Notes: generated by a model from the letters alone, not told the origin. DNA of 64,000 nt from Maribacter hydrothermalis (GCF_001913155.1 NZ_CP018760.1:3782001-3846000), one strand, 5' to 3'. Positions 53,641 to 61,909 are shown, counted from the first letter of the stretch. Translations and numbers: made by a program.

Positions 53641-53834
53641 TGTTGCCAACGGTCTCGGCTATGAGCAGTACGGGGGATTTTAAGCACAGGCCTTTCCGTC
53701 TAGCACATAGCAAAGCCTTATTTTTGTTTTTAAATTTAACGATAAAAACTCAAAATAAGGCTTTGCGGAGTTCGATTTAAGCGATAACTTTCGGCAAACA
53801 CAAAAGCCCCGTATTGCTTATAGCCATTGTGCCT
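53641..53834 (-). repeat. attC-like site R3, split by IS1182 (continues at 55544-55563)
   Basis: Long subtype. Arms GGCTATGAGCAGTACGGGGG and its partner CCCCGTATTGCTTATAGCC, plus an inner stem CAAAGCCTTATTTT/AAAATAAGGCTTTG. The part behind the IS (CGGTGTTGTAAAAC) belongs to the other attC end type, so the two halves may come from different sites. Box GTTTTAC-AAC matches the next cassette start. Confidence 0.7.
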
Positions 53835-53903
53835 GTTGCACAAGATATAAAAAATATCGAGCTCTGATCCTTGCCGATCGGACATTTGATCGTAACTTGT
53901 TGT

Positions 53904-55466
53904 ATGCAGGGAAAAAAGGAGTACCAGGAGAAGCTTTTCGCTAGTTTCCAACTTAGTGAACGTATACCGAAGAACAATTTTTACAGGCGTTTGGGATCCG
54001 CCCTTGATCTTGGTTTCCTCTATAAGTTGACTCGGCCCTATTATGGGGAGAGCGGTCAAAAGAGCATAGACCCCGTGGTGTTCTTCAAGCTTTGTCTGGT
54101 GGGTTATCTGGAGAACCTTATCAGCGACCGTAAACTGATTGCGCATTGTTCGATGCGCTTGGACATTCTTTATTTCATAGGCTATGACATTGATGAGGAA
54201 CTTCCATGGCACAGTACCATAAGCCGTACACGCCAACTGTTTCCAGAGTCCGTTTTCGAGGAAGTGTTCACGAATATTTTACAGTTGTGTATAGAAAAGG
54301 GAATGGTAAGTGGTCATACCCAAGCGATAGATTCGGCACCGGTAAAGGCGAACGCGAGTATGGATACCTTGGAACTGAAAGTGCCCGAGGAAGAACTAAA
54401 GGAGCACTTGGTGCGGATACGGGCGATCAGCGCCATGGACAGGGAAGTGCCACACCGTAAGTCCAAGGATAATAAAGCGGATAAGGGCGATCGTAGTATT
54501 ACCGCAAGTGGAAAGGAGCTGAATGCGATAAAGAGCCGTAACAAGAAGTGGGCGAAGGATCAGGATCAAAGACCCGGTGCAGGTAATAAAGGTGCGAAGT
54601 ACACCAGTAACAAAACACATTATAGCCCAACGGACCCCGATGCCAGGATAAGTGTGAAACCCGGCAAGGCCAGAAAGCTGAACTATCTTTCTCAACTTAG
54701 TGTTGACACGGCGCATCATGTTATAACCGACATCAGGGCGTACCATGCAGATGGAAAGGATAACCAGCAATTACAGGATATCGTACAACGCTTGCAAAGA
54801 AGATTATGGCAACAAGGTCTGGTATTTGAAAACTGCGTGGCCGATACGGGGTATAGTAGCGGGGAGAACTATGCATTTCTGGAAAACCAAGGGCTAAAAA
54901 GTTTCATTCCACCGCATGGCACCTATAAAGGTGGTCCCGATGGGTTTACGTACATCAGGGAACACGACAATTATCTATGCCCACAGGGCAAGGTGATCCC
55001 TTTCAAAAAAGTGTTCCTTGACAGCCGGACCAAGACCAAAAAGAAGGCGTACCGCGCGTCGAGCAAGATCTGCAAGGGCTGCTCGATCATGGAAAGCTGC
55101 CTTGGAAAGGTCAACGAGAAACAGTTCTCGGTCACGTATTATCGGGCGGAATACGAACGGAACATCGCAAGGGTCGAGAGCCCACAGGGCAGGTATATGA
55201 AGGGTAAACGACAAAGCACCGTAGAACCCGTTTTCGGTACCCTCACCCAGTTCATGGGCATGCGCAAGATAAATACGATAGGTCTGGAACAGGCCAACAA
55301 GGTGATGCACCTCTCCGCAATCGCCTATAACCTTAAGAAGTACCTGAAATTTGAACTGAAACGTTCAAATAGTGGGCTAGCAAAGCTTGCTTTTAAGGTC
55401 TTTATAAAAAGTACTGTCCAAGATATGTTTTCAGTATTCCTAAGGCATCAAAAAGTGACATTCTAA
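53904..55466 (+). CDS. IS1182-family transposase
   Basis: A 520-aa DDE transposase from the ATG at 53904 (a TTG 33 bp upstream is the alternative). FASFQLSERIPKNNFYRRLG and DPVVFFKLCLVGYLENLISD form the N-terminal domain. Catalytic residues are expected in HTQAIDSAPVKANAS, VADTGYSSGENY and VEPVFGTLTQFMGM. A Cys-rich zinc segment ICKGCSIMESCLG lies before the last motif. Appears intact. Confidence 0.92.
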   Translation: MQGKKEYQEKLFASFQLSERIPKNNFYRRLGSALDLGFLYKLTRPYYGESGQKSIDPVVFFKLCLVGYLENLISDRKLIAHCSMRLDILYFIGYDIDEELPWHSTISRTRQLFPESVFEEVFTNILQLCIEKGMVSGHTQAIDSAPVKANASMDTLELKVPEEELKEHLVRIRAISAMDREVPHRKSKDNKADKGDRSITASGKELNAIKSRNKKWAKDQDQRPGAGNKGAKYTSNKTHYSPTDPDARISVKPGKARKLNYLSQLSVDTAHHVITDIRAYHADGKDNQQLQDIVQRLQRRLWQQGLVFENCVADTGYSSGENYAFLENQGLKSFIPPHGTYKGGPDGFTYIREHDNYLCPQGKVIPFKKVFLDSRTKTKKKAYRASSKICKGCSIMESCLGKVNEKQFSVTYYRAEYERNIARVESPQGRYMKGKRQSTVEPVFGTLTQFMGMRKINTIGLEQANKVMHLSAIAYNLKKYLKFELKRSNSGLAKLAFKVFIKSTVQDMFSVFLRHQKVTF

Positions 55467-55481
55467 TACTGAACCGGTAAT

Positions 55482-55508
55482 AATAAAACCTCTTAAAGAG
55501 GCTTTATT
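55482..55508 (+). terminator. Terminator behind the IS1182 transposase
   Basis: Stem AATAAAACCTCTT/AAGAGGCTTTATT with a one-base loop and one mismatch. The flanking A and T runs allow it to work in both directions, so it may also cut cassette transcription coming from the right. Confidence 0.75.
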
Positions 55509-55545
55509 ATGTTGATTTTATTCAGAATTTAAGCTTGTGCAACGG

Positions 55546-56067
55546 TTACCGGTGTTGTAAAACGTTTTTATTCAGTAACTCTTTTTCAATACTTGTCCGA
55601 AATCCAATATAAGTTATTTCGGCAATTTTTATTTTTTCATTTCCAGTCCATTCCGCATCTTCATTCATTAATTTTAATTCCGCTTCGTTTTCCGTAAGAT
55701 TTTTAATTTGTCCGACAAAATATGAATCATCGTCAGTTTCTGTAAATATTGCAATCAACTCTTCGTTTTCTAATTCCGATAAACATTCGGACATATTATT
55801 CATTCTTTCAAGTGGCAGTTTTCCGATAAATTCCGCGTAATTATTATTCTTTATTTCACTTAATTCTTCTTCGTCCCATTCTCGATATTTGTCAATTTCA
55901 AAATTCCTAATAATTGCAAAACCGTCAAATTCTTTTGTTTCGTCATTAAAGCAAATAAACACAAAGATATTCTCATTTGATTTTAAACAAATTCCAGAAT
56001 AAACTTCGTCTCGATTTGGTGCTAAATCAACGTGAATTGGAATTCTATTTTTGATGGTTTCCTGCAT
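55546..56067 (-). CDS. Cassette-borne protein of unknown function
   Basis: A 173-aa acidic soluble protein from the ATG at 56067; the longer frame would start inside attC R2. Segments such as SGICLKSNENIFVFICFNDE and ELIAIFTETDDDSYFVGQIK suggest two beta-barrel-like halves. No family recognised. Its terminal codons (NVLQHR) run into the attC and its TAA lies at the junction with IS1182, so the original C-terminus may have been altered by the insertion. Confidence 0.6.
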   Translation of the reverse strand: MQETIKNRIPIHVDLAPNRDEVYSGICLKSNENIFVFICFNDETKEFDGFAIIRNFEIDKYREWDEEELSEIKNNNYAEFIGKLPLERMNNMSECLSELENEELIAIFTETDDDSYFVGQIKNLTENEAELKLMNEDAEWTGNEKIKIAEITYIGFRTSIEKELLNKNVLQHR

Positions 56068-56086
56068 TTTCTTGGTTTGGTCAAAT

Positions 56087-56288
56087 GTTTTACAACGTCT
56101 CGTATATGAAAAGTAGGGCAGGTGGTAAGCGATGACTTTTCGGTTTAGCCACAAGCCAAAACTTTTGCATTTTGTTTTTATCTTATTTTTCTAAAAGCCA
56201 AATCAAAAGATTTGGCGACTTCGCAAATACGCCCAAGCCTTTGTTTAAGCACCATTCCGCCCTATTTTTTATATACATTGTTGTGCTT
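56087..56288 (-). repeat. attC-like site R2
   Basis: Long subtype of about 202 bp. Arms TATATGAAAAGTAGGGC and GCCCTATTTTTTATATA pair. The loop shares TTTGGCGACTT and CAAATA with R1. Opening box AAGCAC-AAC matches the Gabija-like cassette start GTT-GTGCTT. Confidence 0.8.
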
Positions 56289-56295
56289 TCGTGCT

Positions 56296-57426
56296 TTATT
56301 CGTATTCAATTGTTCCATTTTTTACAAAGCCATCTGTTTTATCACAGACTATTCCAACACTATATTTCGCTCTTGTTATTCCTACATAAAATTTCGCTCT
56401 GGCTTCATTGCTAAACTTACCGACTGAAATAGTATTGTCCTTTATCCAACCAAGCATTCCTTTCGTTGGATAGATTAAAACCCTTTCAAAAGTTAAACCT
56501 TTAGATTGCCCAAAATTAGTAATACTAAATTCGGAATTTGTGTTCTTTGTTAAAGAGTTCCACCTTAATTGGACGGGATTATATTTTGCTAAATAATCAT
56601 CAACTTTGTCTTTTTCAATTATATATATGCCATCATGTTCTGTTGTTTCATTTTGTTTTGAACCACATTGACTATGTTCAGGATAAAGTCTATTTGCAAA
56701 GTCGCATATAGGCTGATTGCATCTGTAAGATTCAGAAAGTGATGTTTCATCAATTTTGAAACCTAATTTACTGCATTCTGTAGTAATGAACTCTTTTAAT
56801 AATCCATTTCTATATTTTTTATATTTCGTAGAATTATGAGTTAAATAGGTAACTTGTCTTGGGTCACAAACCAATGATAGATTTGAACTGCATTGCCCAA
56901 AAGTCCTTAGTAATTCCAAATCGTATCCTGCCAAATCTTGACATTCATCAATTAGTATGTAGTCGTAAATTTCTGTAATACGGTTTATTATTTTTCCTTT
57001 TGTTTCTTTGTTAACTCTAATAGCAAGTTTTGCAACTTTATCAGAATAAATTCTTTTGTTTTTGGTAAAGTAGAATTTATCAAAATTATCCGCTTCTGCA
57101 TATGGAATTTTCCTTCCAGTTCTTTGGTCTGTGTATCTAATTCCCGATTTCTCGTTTACAAGCAGAAGTCCCTTTATTTTGTGGTCAAATAGAATAGTTT
57201 GATAAGGTTTTATGCATTGTTTAATTAAAAATGAAAACCAAGTAGAAATATGAATATTTGAAGGAATACAGCCTATTAATTCAAAAAATTTATTCTTGAT
57301 TTCTTGAGCGTTTGATTCTGTGTAGGTAGTAATTAAAATAGAGTTTTCAGGAAATGACAATGCTTTTTTAATTAAAGCTGTGGTTTTTCCTGAACCTGCC
57401 GATGCTATGATTAATTCGTTAGTCAT
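56296..57426 (-). CDS. UvrD-like helicase, GajB-like partner
   Basis: A 376-aa SF1 helicase. Walker A is ASAGSGKTTALI (residues 8-19), motif Ia LITTYTESNAQEI, motif II YILIDECQDLAGYD and the C-terminal motif VI YVGITRAKYSVGIV. It is shorter than GajB of the founding Gabija system (494 aa) but has the full set of main motifs. It follows the ATPase/TOPRIM gene by 2 bp in the same cassette. Together they resemble Gabija, an anti-phage nuclease complex. Confidence 0.7.
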   Translation of the reverse strand: MTNELIIASAGSGKTTALIKKALSFPENSILITTYTESNAQEIKNKFFELIGCIPSNIHISTWFSFLIKQCIKPYQTILFDHKIKGLLLVNEKSGIRYTDQRTGRKIPYAEADNFDKFYFTKNKRIYSDKVAKLAIRVNKETKGKIINRITEIYDYILIDECQDLAGYDLELLRTFGQCSSNLSLVCDPRQVTYLTHNSTKYKKYRNGLLKEFITTECSKLGFKIDETSLSESYRCNQPICDFANRLYPEHSQCGSKQNETTEHDGIYIIEKDKVDDYLAKYNPVQLRWNSLTKNTNSEFSITNFGQSKGLTFERVLIYPTKGMLGWIKDNTISVGKFSNEARAKFYVGITRAKYSVGIVCDKTDGFVKNGTIEYE

Positions 57427-57428
57427 TA

Positions 57429-59063
57429 TTAAATAACGTCTGAAATAAAATTAGGGAATACAATTGTTTCTTTTGAATCAAACAACTTTAATGCACATTC
57501 TGTTTTATTGAGCTTCATGTATTTATGAAATTCGTCTGCCGTTTTATAATCTTTTTCGAAAACTAGATTGAACAACTCAATAGAATTTGATTTAAGTAAT
57601 TTAGGTTCTAACGTGTTGTAATTAAATGGTTTGCCGTATATTTCAAAATCTCCTTCATCTATTTCGCTATCATAGGAAATTGTAATGTTTGGTTTTGCGT
57701 TTTCTCCTATGTAATCTTCGTATTTGTTTTCAAGTTGTTCAAGACTCCAATCTGTATCTGTAATTACGATTACTGGCTTATTTATTTTCTCTGCTATTTG
57801 TAAAAATCTTAAAAAAGAAGTGCCCACAGAAATTACATCTATTCCGTCTTCTATTGGTAGTTTACCATGTTTTTGTGAATATGCCTTTTGAATAATTAAT
57901 TCGTCTGAATCGCCTTCCACAAGTATTGACTTATTGCTAAGAATTAATCTAAGAGTATCGTAACCAGCTAATCTTTTGAAGTAAGTAAAAGTTTCATCTT
58001 CTAAGTCTTTAAAGGTTATGGTTTTTTGCTCGTTTAATAAGATTAGGCTTTCTAAGCCTAATTTGTTTGCAATAAAACTACTATGAGTAGTTACAATAAT
58101 TTGTTTGTTTTCTGCTCCTTTTTTGAGGTCATGAATTAGCTCATTTAATTTTGTGTGCGATAGGTGATTTTCTGGTTCCTCAATTAAAAGCACATTGGAT
58201 TCTAATGTTTTTTTATGCGATAGAGCCAATTTGGTTTTTATCACACATTGTTCTCCTTTTCCGATATGATGAAATGGAATATCATCAAGATATGTTACTA
58301 AAGAGTTTTCCCAAGAATTTTTTGAAGAAAGTTCAACTGAGAGTTCAACTTTCTTATTGGAAATATTTGAATCAGTTTGAATTTTTTTATTTATGCTAAT
58401 TATAGATTCCTCTTGCATGAAAACATCTTTCATTTTCCTGTGTGCTTGGGAAACATCTACAATTTCTTTCTGGTCTAAAAAGTCTTTAATTATTCTGCTA
58501 ATATAAATATCAGAACCATTCTGCAATCTACCATTTGATGAGTCTATTAATGCAGGTTTAATCGGTATGAGCCTTGGTGTGACTCTCTCGTCTCTAGCGA
58601 AGGATTCCCAATAAAAATTATAATATTCAATGGGTAAACTTTTTATGCTTTCGGTTTGAACTAAAATCTGATATTCAGGTAAATATTTGTTATCAAATTC
58701 AATGTTGAAAGATAATCCAATTGAATCTGATTTTTCAGAGTTTTTATCTCCTTTGAAAATCGAAGGTGCATCAGGCGATAAAAAAACTTCAATTTTAATT
58801 GAAGGTGGTGCTAATGGTGTTTCAGTTTGAAGACTTGAAATATATTCTTTTATAGTTTCTTTGTTGAATATGTATTCATTCAGTTCATTATGAATATATC
58901 GACCTTTAAACCATCCAGAAAGTATAAGGTTTAGAGCTTCAATAATTGTCGATTTTCCTGCTTCATTTTCCCCAACTATGATGTTGACATTTTTATTTAA
59001 TGCTAACTCAAATTCATTTTTGAAACATTTGAAGTTTTTAATTTTTATTTTCTCAATATGCAT
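57429..59063 (-). CDS. OLD-family ATPase with TOPRIM nuclease domain, GajA-like
   Basis: A 544-aa protein. It has an N-terminal ABC-type ATPase with Walker A GENEAGKSTII (about 32-42) and Walker B VLLIEEPENHLSH, and His in IVTTHSSFI. The C-terminal TOPRIM domain has ILVEGDSDELIIQKA and VIVITDTDWSLEQL, giving the Glu and DxD metal ligands. This is the OLD/GajA arrangement of a DNA nicking enzyme controlled by nucleotides. It comes first in a cassette that also carries a UvrD-like helicase, the Gabija order. One of the longest cassettes in the array (about 2.8 kb). Confidence 0.8.
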   Translation of the reverse strand: MHIEKIKIKNFKCFKNEFELALNKNVNIIVGENEAGKSTIIEALNLILSGWFKGRYIHNELNEYIFNKETIKEYISSLQTETPLAPPSIKIEVFLSPDAPSIFKGDKNSEKSDSIGLSFNIEFDNKYLPEYQILVQTESIKSLPIEYYNFYWESFARDERVTPRLIPIKPALIDSSNGRLQNGSDIYISRIIKDFLDQKEIVDVSQAHRKMKDVFMQEESIISINKKIQTDSNISNKKVELSVELSSKNSWENSLVTYLDDIPFHHIGKGEQCVIKTKLALSHKKTLESNVLLIEEPENHLSHTKLNELIHDLKKGAENKQIIVTTHSSFIANKLGLESLILLNEQKTITFKDLEDETFTYFKRLAGYDTLRLILSNKSILVEGDSDELIIQKAYSQKHGKLPIEDGIDVISVGTSFLRFLQIAEKINKPVIVITDTDWSLEQLENKYEDYIGENAKPNITISYDSEIDEGDFEIYGKPFNYNTLEPKLLKSNSIELFNLVFEKDYKTADEFHKYMKLNKTECALKLFDSKETIVFPNFISDVI

Positions 59064-59086
59064 CTAGGTTGGTTTTTTTTTGCATG

Positions 59087-59286
59087 AAGCACAACGGTCT
59101 TGTATATGGCTCGTAGCGTGTAAATTAGCGATTATTTTCGGATTAAGCACAAGCCAGGTTTTTAAATTTTACTATTTATCTTTTTTATTGGAAATCGTCA
59201 ATTTTAAAAATTTGGCGACTTTCCAAATATGCCTTAACTTCGTTTAATCAACTAATTAGCTATGAGCTATATACGTTGTTGTAGGC
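59087..59286 (-). repeat. attC-like site R1
   Basis: Long subtype of 200 bp and the first attC behind the attI-like site. Opening box GCCTAC-AAC matches the first cassette start GTT-GTAGGC. Outer arms TTGTATATGGCTCGTAGC and GCTATGAGCTATATACG pair imperfectly, and an inner AAATTTTA/TAAAATTT-like stem is present. Confidence 0.8.
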
Positions 59287-59292
59287 AGTTTT

Positions 59293-60117
59293 TTATATTG
59301 TTGTAATTGAATTTGCTAATCTCTTTTCGTTTCCAATTGGTGTTGTATAATATCGCTGTTCAATTCCGTACATTAATTGCTTTAAATTTTCCTCCGAACC
59401 AATATTAAAATTTCTGTCTTCGTCTGAAAATTCAAGGTCATTGCAATATTCCTTTATATAGTCATAGATAGAATTTCTTTGTTGAGGATTAAAAGCATTA
59501 AATGTGTCCATAGCCATAGCAATTCTTTTTCTATTCGCCTTTTTTACTTTTGATGCATCATAATCGTCTGTTAAGTTAATGAATTCGTTCTCAAGGAATT
59601 GTTCAGTGTCTTCTTGTGTTGCTTCTCGATATAAAGTTCCGATTCCAGAAAATATTGTTGTGATTGACGTCAGTTTTTTGAAGTAGAGTATATCTTCTTC
59701 GCTGTCATAAATCGCATCTGGTAATTCTTTCAAAATAATTATCGGATTGTCATTTTGAATTTCTGGTTGGTTAGATATTGTAAACCATTTCCGTCTAATA
59801 GTTTGGCTTCTCGATAACTTTTGAAAGTAGTAATATTGGTTATCTTGATAAGAGCATAAATATTTAAGTCTATTATAATCCGCAAGAGCAATTTGATTAT
59901 ATTCCGCTGAATTAAAGTCCGTTGTTAGTATATCGATACAGAAATCAGTTTCGGAAAAATCTTCTATTCCAAACCATTCATCATCTTCAAGCTTATAATC
60001 AGTATCGTATTCGTGTGGATTGTCCAAGTCGTCTGGTAAGTTAAAAATATCCTCATCGGATATCATTTTGACGTATTCTCCATTACGTCCTGTTTTTTTT
60101 GCAAGTAAATGGTTCAT
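59293..60117 (-). CDS. KwaB-like (DUF4868-type) protein, first cassette
   Basis: A 274-aa soluble protein. The order of segments, ADYNRLKYLC, then ELPDAIYDSEEDILYFKKLT, a helical acidic part and KANRKRIAMAMDTFNAF, followed by a C-terminal DYIKEYCNDLEF, looks like DUF4868/KwaB of the Kiwa defence system. I judge this by eye, so it is tentative. The neighbour directly upstream (1 bp gap) is a four-helix membrane protein, as expected for KwaA. KwaB forms a large membrane-associated complex with KwaA and protects against phage. Confidence 0.5.
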   Translation of the reverse strand: MNHLLAKKTGRNGEYVKMISDEDIFNLPDDLDNPHEYDTDYKLEDDEWFGIEDFSETDFCIDILTTDFNSAEYNQIALADYNRLKYLCSYQDNQYYYFQKLSRSQTIRRKWFTISNQPEIQNDNPIIILKELPDAIYDSEEDILYFKKLTSITTIFSGIGTLYREATQEDTEQFLENEFINLTDDYDASKVKKANRKRIAMAMDTFNAFNPQQRNSIYDYIKEYCNDLEFSDEDRNFNIGSEENLKQLMYGIEQRYYTTPIGNEKRLANSITTI

Positions 60118-60118
60118 A

Positions 60119-60658
60119 TTATTTTTTTATGTCGATAAACGTGAAATTATTTATTCTTCTTAATTGTTCTATTTTGATACTTTTTGGGTCTTTTAACTCT
60201 TTTCTTGTTATTACAAAAAGTTGAACATTATTGGTAGTATTCAGGTAGTAGAAGTGATATCTAAACACTAAAAAAAGAGGATTGAAATATAAAGTTTGGG
60301 ATAAAAATGTAAAAATAAATAATATCGCAAACACAAATATTAGTGTTTCAACGTAGGGAACACTTAATGCTACAAAAAAGTATCCTAAATAACTCGGTAA
60401 AAAGGCGTTATTGGCTTGTTCAATACTTATAATTGAAGCTTCTTGAATATTATCTTTACTTAAAAATCTTGCAATCAAAAGGCTGAAATAAGTCAGTCCA
60501 ACAGGAATAAGAAAGTAAATGATGTACGATACGTAATTGGGTAAGTTGATTAATCGGCAGTCTATTTCATTAATCAGAACTTGCTCTTTGACTAAAAAAA
60601 CAACGATTATCAATGATGTTGCATTGAAAGTTAGTAGTAATCTGTATAAAAAGTTCAT
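60119..60658 (-). CDS. KwaA-like four-helix membrane protein, first cassette
   Basis: A 179-aa inner-membrane protein with helices near residues 4-22, 45-65, 88-103 and 104-122 and a basic cytoplasmic tail (ITRKELKDPKSIKIEQLRRI). The segment TLYFNPLFLVFRYHFYYLNT directly behind the last helix resembles KwaA. It is the first gene of the cassette next to attI and is followed by the KwaB-like gene. If Kiwa is confirmed, this would be a complete anti-phage system in the position of the newest cassette. Confidence 0.5.
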   Translation of the reverse strand: MNFLYRLLLTFNATSLIIVVFLVKEQVLINEIDCRLINLPNYVSYIIYFLIPVGLTYFSLLIARFLSKDNIQEASIISIEQANNAFLPSYLGYFFVALSVPYVETLIFVFAILFIFTFLSQTLYFNPLFLVFRYHFYYLNTTNNVQLFVITRKELKDPKSIKIEQLRRINNFTFIDIKK

Positions 60659-60692
60659 TCAGTCATTTGGTTGTTAGTCCGTTTCTTAAATT

Positions 60693-60731
60693 GCCTACAA
60701 CAATTCGATAAACGTACCTAGGTACGTTTAT
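60693..60731 (-). promoter_or_regulatory. attI-like site of the right island
   Basis: A perfect 24-bp palindrome (60708-60731; half-site ATAAACGTACCT) begins 17 bp behind the recombinase stop codon. On the minus strand it is followed by two bases, AATT and the crossover GTT (60701-60699). The spacing equals that of the left island although the palindrome is different, which marks it as the probable primary recombination site. Confidence 0.7.
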
Positions 60732-60747
60732 TTCTTATTTAGGATTA

Positions 60748-61875
60748 CTAATCTAGTGGATTTTTTATACTTTCAAAAGTATTAGTAGCCACATGGGTGT
60801 AAATTTCAGTTGTTTTACTTGAGCTATGTCCTAAGAGTACTTGTATTTGCCTTAAATCTGTCCCAGATTCCAGTAAGTGCGTAGCAAAACTATGTCGCAA
60901 TATATGTGGTGTAACACTTATGCGTATTTTTGCTCTTTCAGCAGCTGACTTTACAATTTTCAATACACTAGCACCGCTATATTTTATTCCAGTTTTACCT
61001 TCAAATAAATAAATTTTAGGTTCATATTTTGTAAAGTATCGCCTTAAGTCTTTTAAGGCATTTCTTGATAACAACGTCTGCCTATCTTTATTTCCCTTTG
61101 AACCTACAACACGAATTAGCATTCGCTTACTATCAATATCTTCTATTTTCAAATTTAAAAGTTCACTACGTCTTAAACCAGAACCATATAATAATTGAAC
61201 AATGCATTTATGCTTTAAATTGTTGGTGTTTTCAATAATTGAAAGTATTTCTTCTTTTGAAATTACTTTAGGTAATTTGGATTCTTTTCTAGGTCGTTCT
61301 ATTTCATAGAAACGGTTTGGCATATCTAAAACTACTTCATAATAAAATTTGATAGCGTTTATGGCTAGGTTAAGGTAAGAGTTCGATACATTTCTCTGAA
61401 CAAGATGTTGTAGAAAGTTCCTAATATCACTTTCATCAATGGTTATTAGTTCCTTTTCTTTATAGTAATTTATAAACATTTCAAAAAAAGAAACGTATGT
61501 GCGTACAGTACTATTGGCGTATCTTTTAAGTTCTAACTTTAATAAGTACTCTTCAGGACAAAGTCTATATTCTGGTACATTAGTCCTATTTCTGAACCAT
61601 TGAACATCTACTGTTTCGTTACTAGTATTTATAGGTTTATTTGTTAAAAATCGATTATAATTTATCCAAACAATACCTTTAAATGTTGTAAAGATTATAC
61701 CCAAGTTTGCCTTAGTATTATGTATATATGCCATGTTATATTGTTTACTCCACTTGGGGTCTGGGAGTCCTTTAATTAAGTTCTGTATCAGTTTATCCGG
61801 GCTAAACTTTATACCAATCATCTTTTGATTATTAATCATTAGATGGTAAAGTGTTATAGATTTTACAGAATTCAT
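60748..61875 (-). CDS. XerC/D-type tyrosine recombinase, putative cassette integrase (right island)
   Basis: A 375-aa orthologue of the left-island recombinase, collinear from end to end. Catalytic residues: Arg in GSGLRRSELL, Lys in VGSKGNKDR, H324 and R327 in PHILRHSFATHLLESG, H350 in LLGHSSSKTT and Y359 in EIYTHV; it ends NPLD. Like its sister it has no IntI-type insertion. The codons are far more AT-rich than those of the left copy. It lies between the divergent zinc-finger gene and the attI-like site, and transcription runs from it into the cassettes. Confidence 0.85.
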   Translation of the reverse strand: MNSVKSITLYHLMINNQKMIGIKFSPDKLIQNLIKGLPDPKWSKQYNMAYIHNTKANLGIIFTTFKGIVWINYNRFLTNKPINTSNETVDVQWFRNRTNVPEYRLCPEEYLLKLELKRYANSTVRTYVSFFEMFINYYKEKELITIDESDIRNFLQHLVQRNVSNSYLNLAINAIKFYYEVVLDMPNRFYEIERPRKESKLPKVISKEEILSIIENTNNLKHKCIVQLLYGSGLRRSELLNLKIEDIDSKRMLIRVVGSKGNKDRQTLLSRNALKDLRRYFTKYEPKIYLFEGKTGIKYSGASVLKIVKSAAERAKIRISVTPHILRHSFATHLLESGTDLRQIQVLLGHSSSKTTEIYTHVATNTFESIKNPLD

Positions 61876-61909
61876 GTTACAAGAATAAACATATATATAA
61901 TTTTTAGCT

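Larger units (their letters stand above)
53835..55543 (+). mobile_element. IS1182-family insertion sequence in attC R3
   Basis: About 1709 bp with 10-bp terminal inverted repeats GTTGCACAAG/CTTGTGCAAC, a single transposase gene and a terminator. No clear target duplication is seen. The G+C-rich codon use differs from the cassettes around it. It lies in the outer arm of the attC palindrome. Confidence 0.85.
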
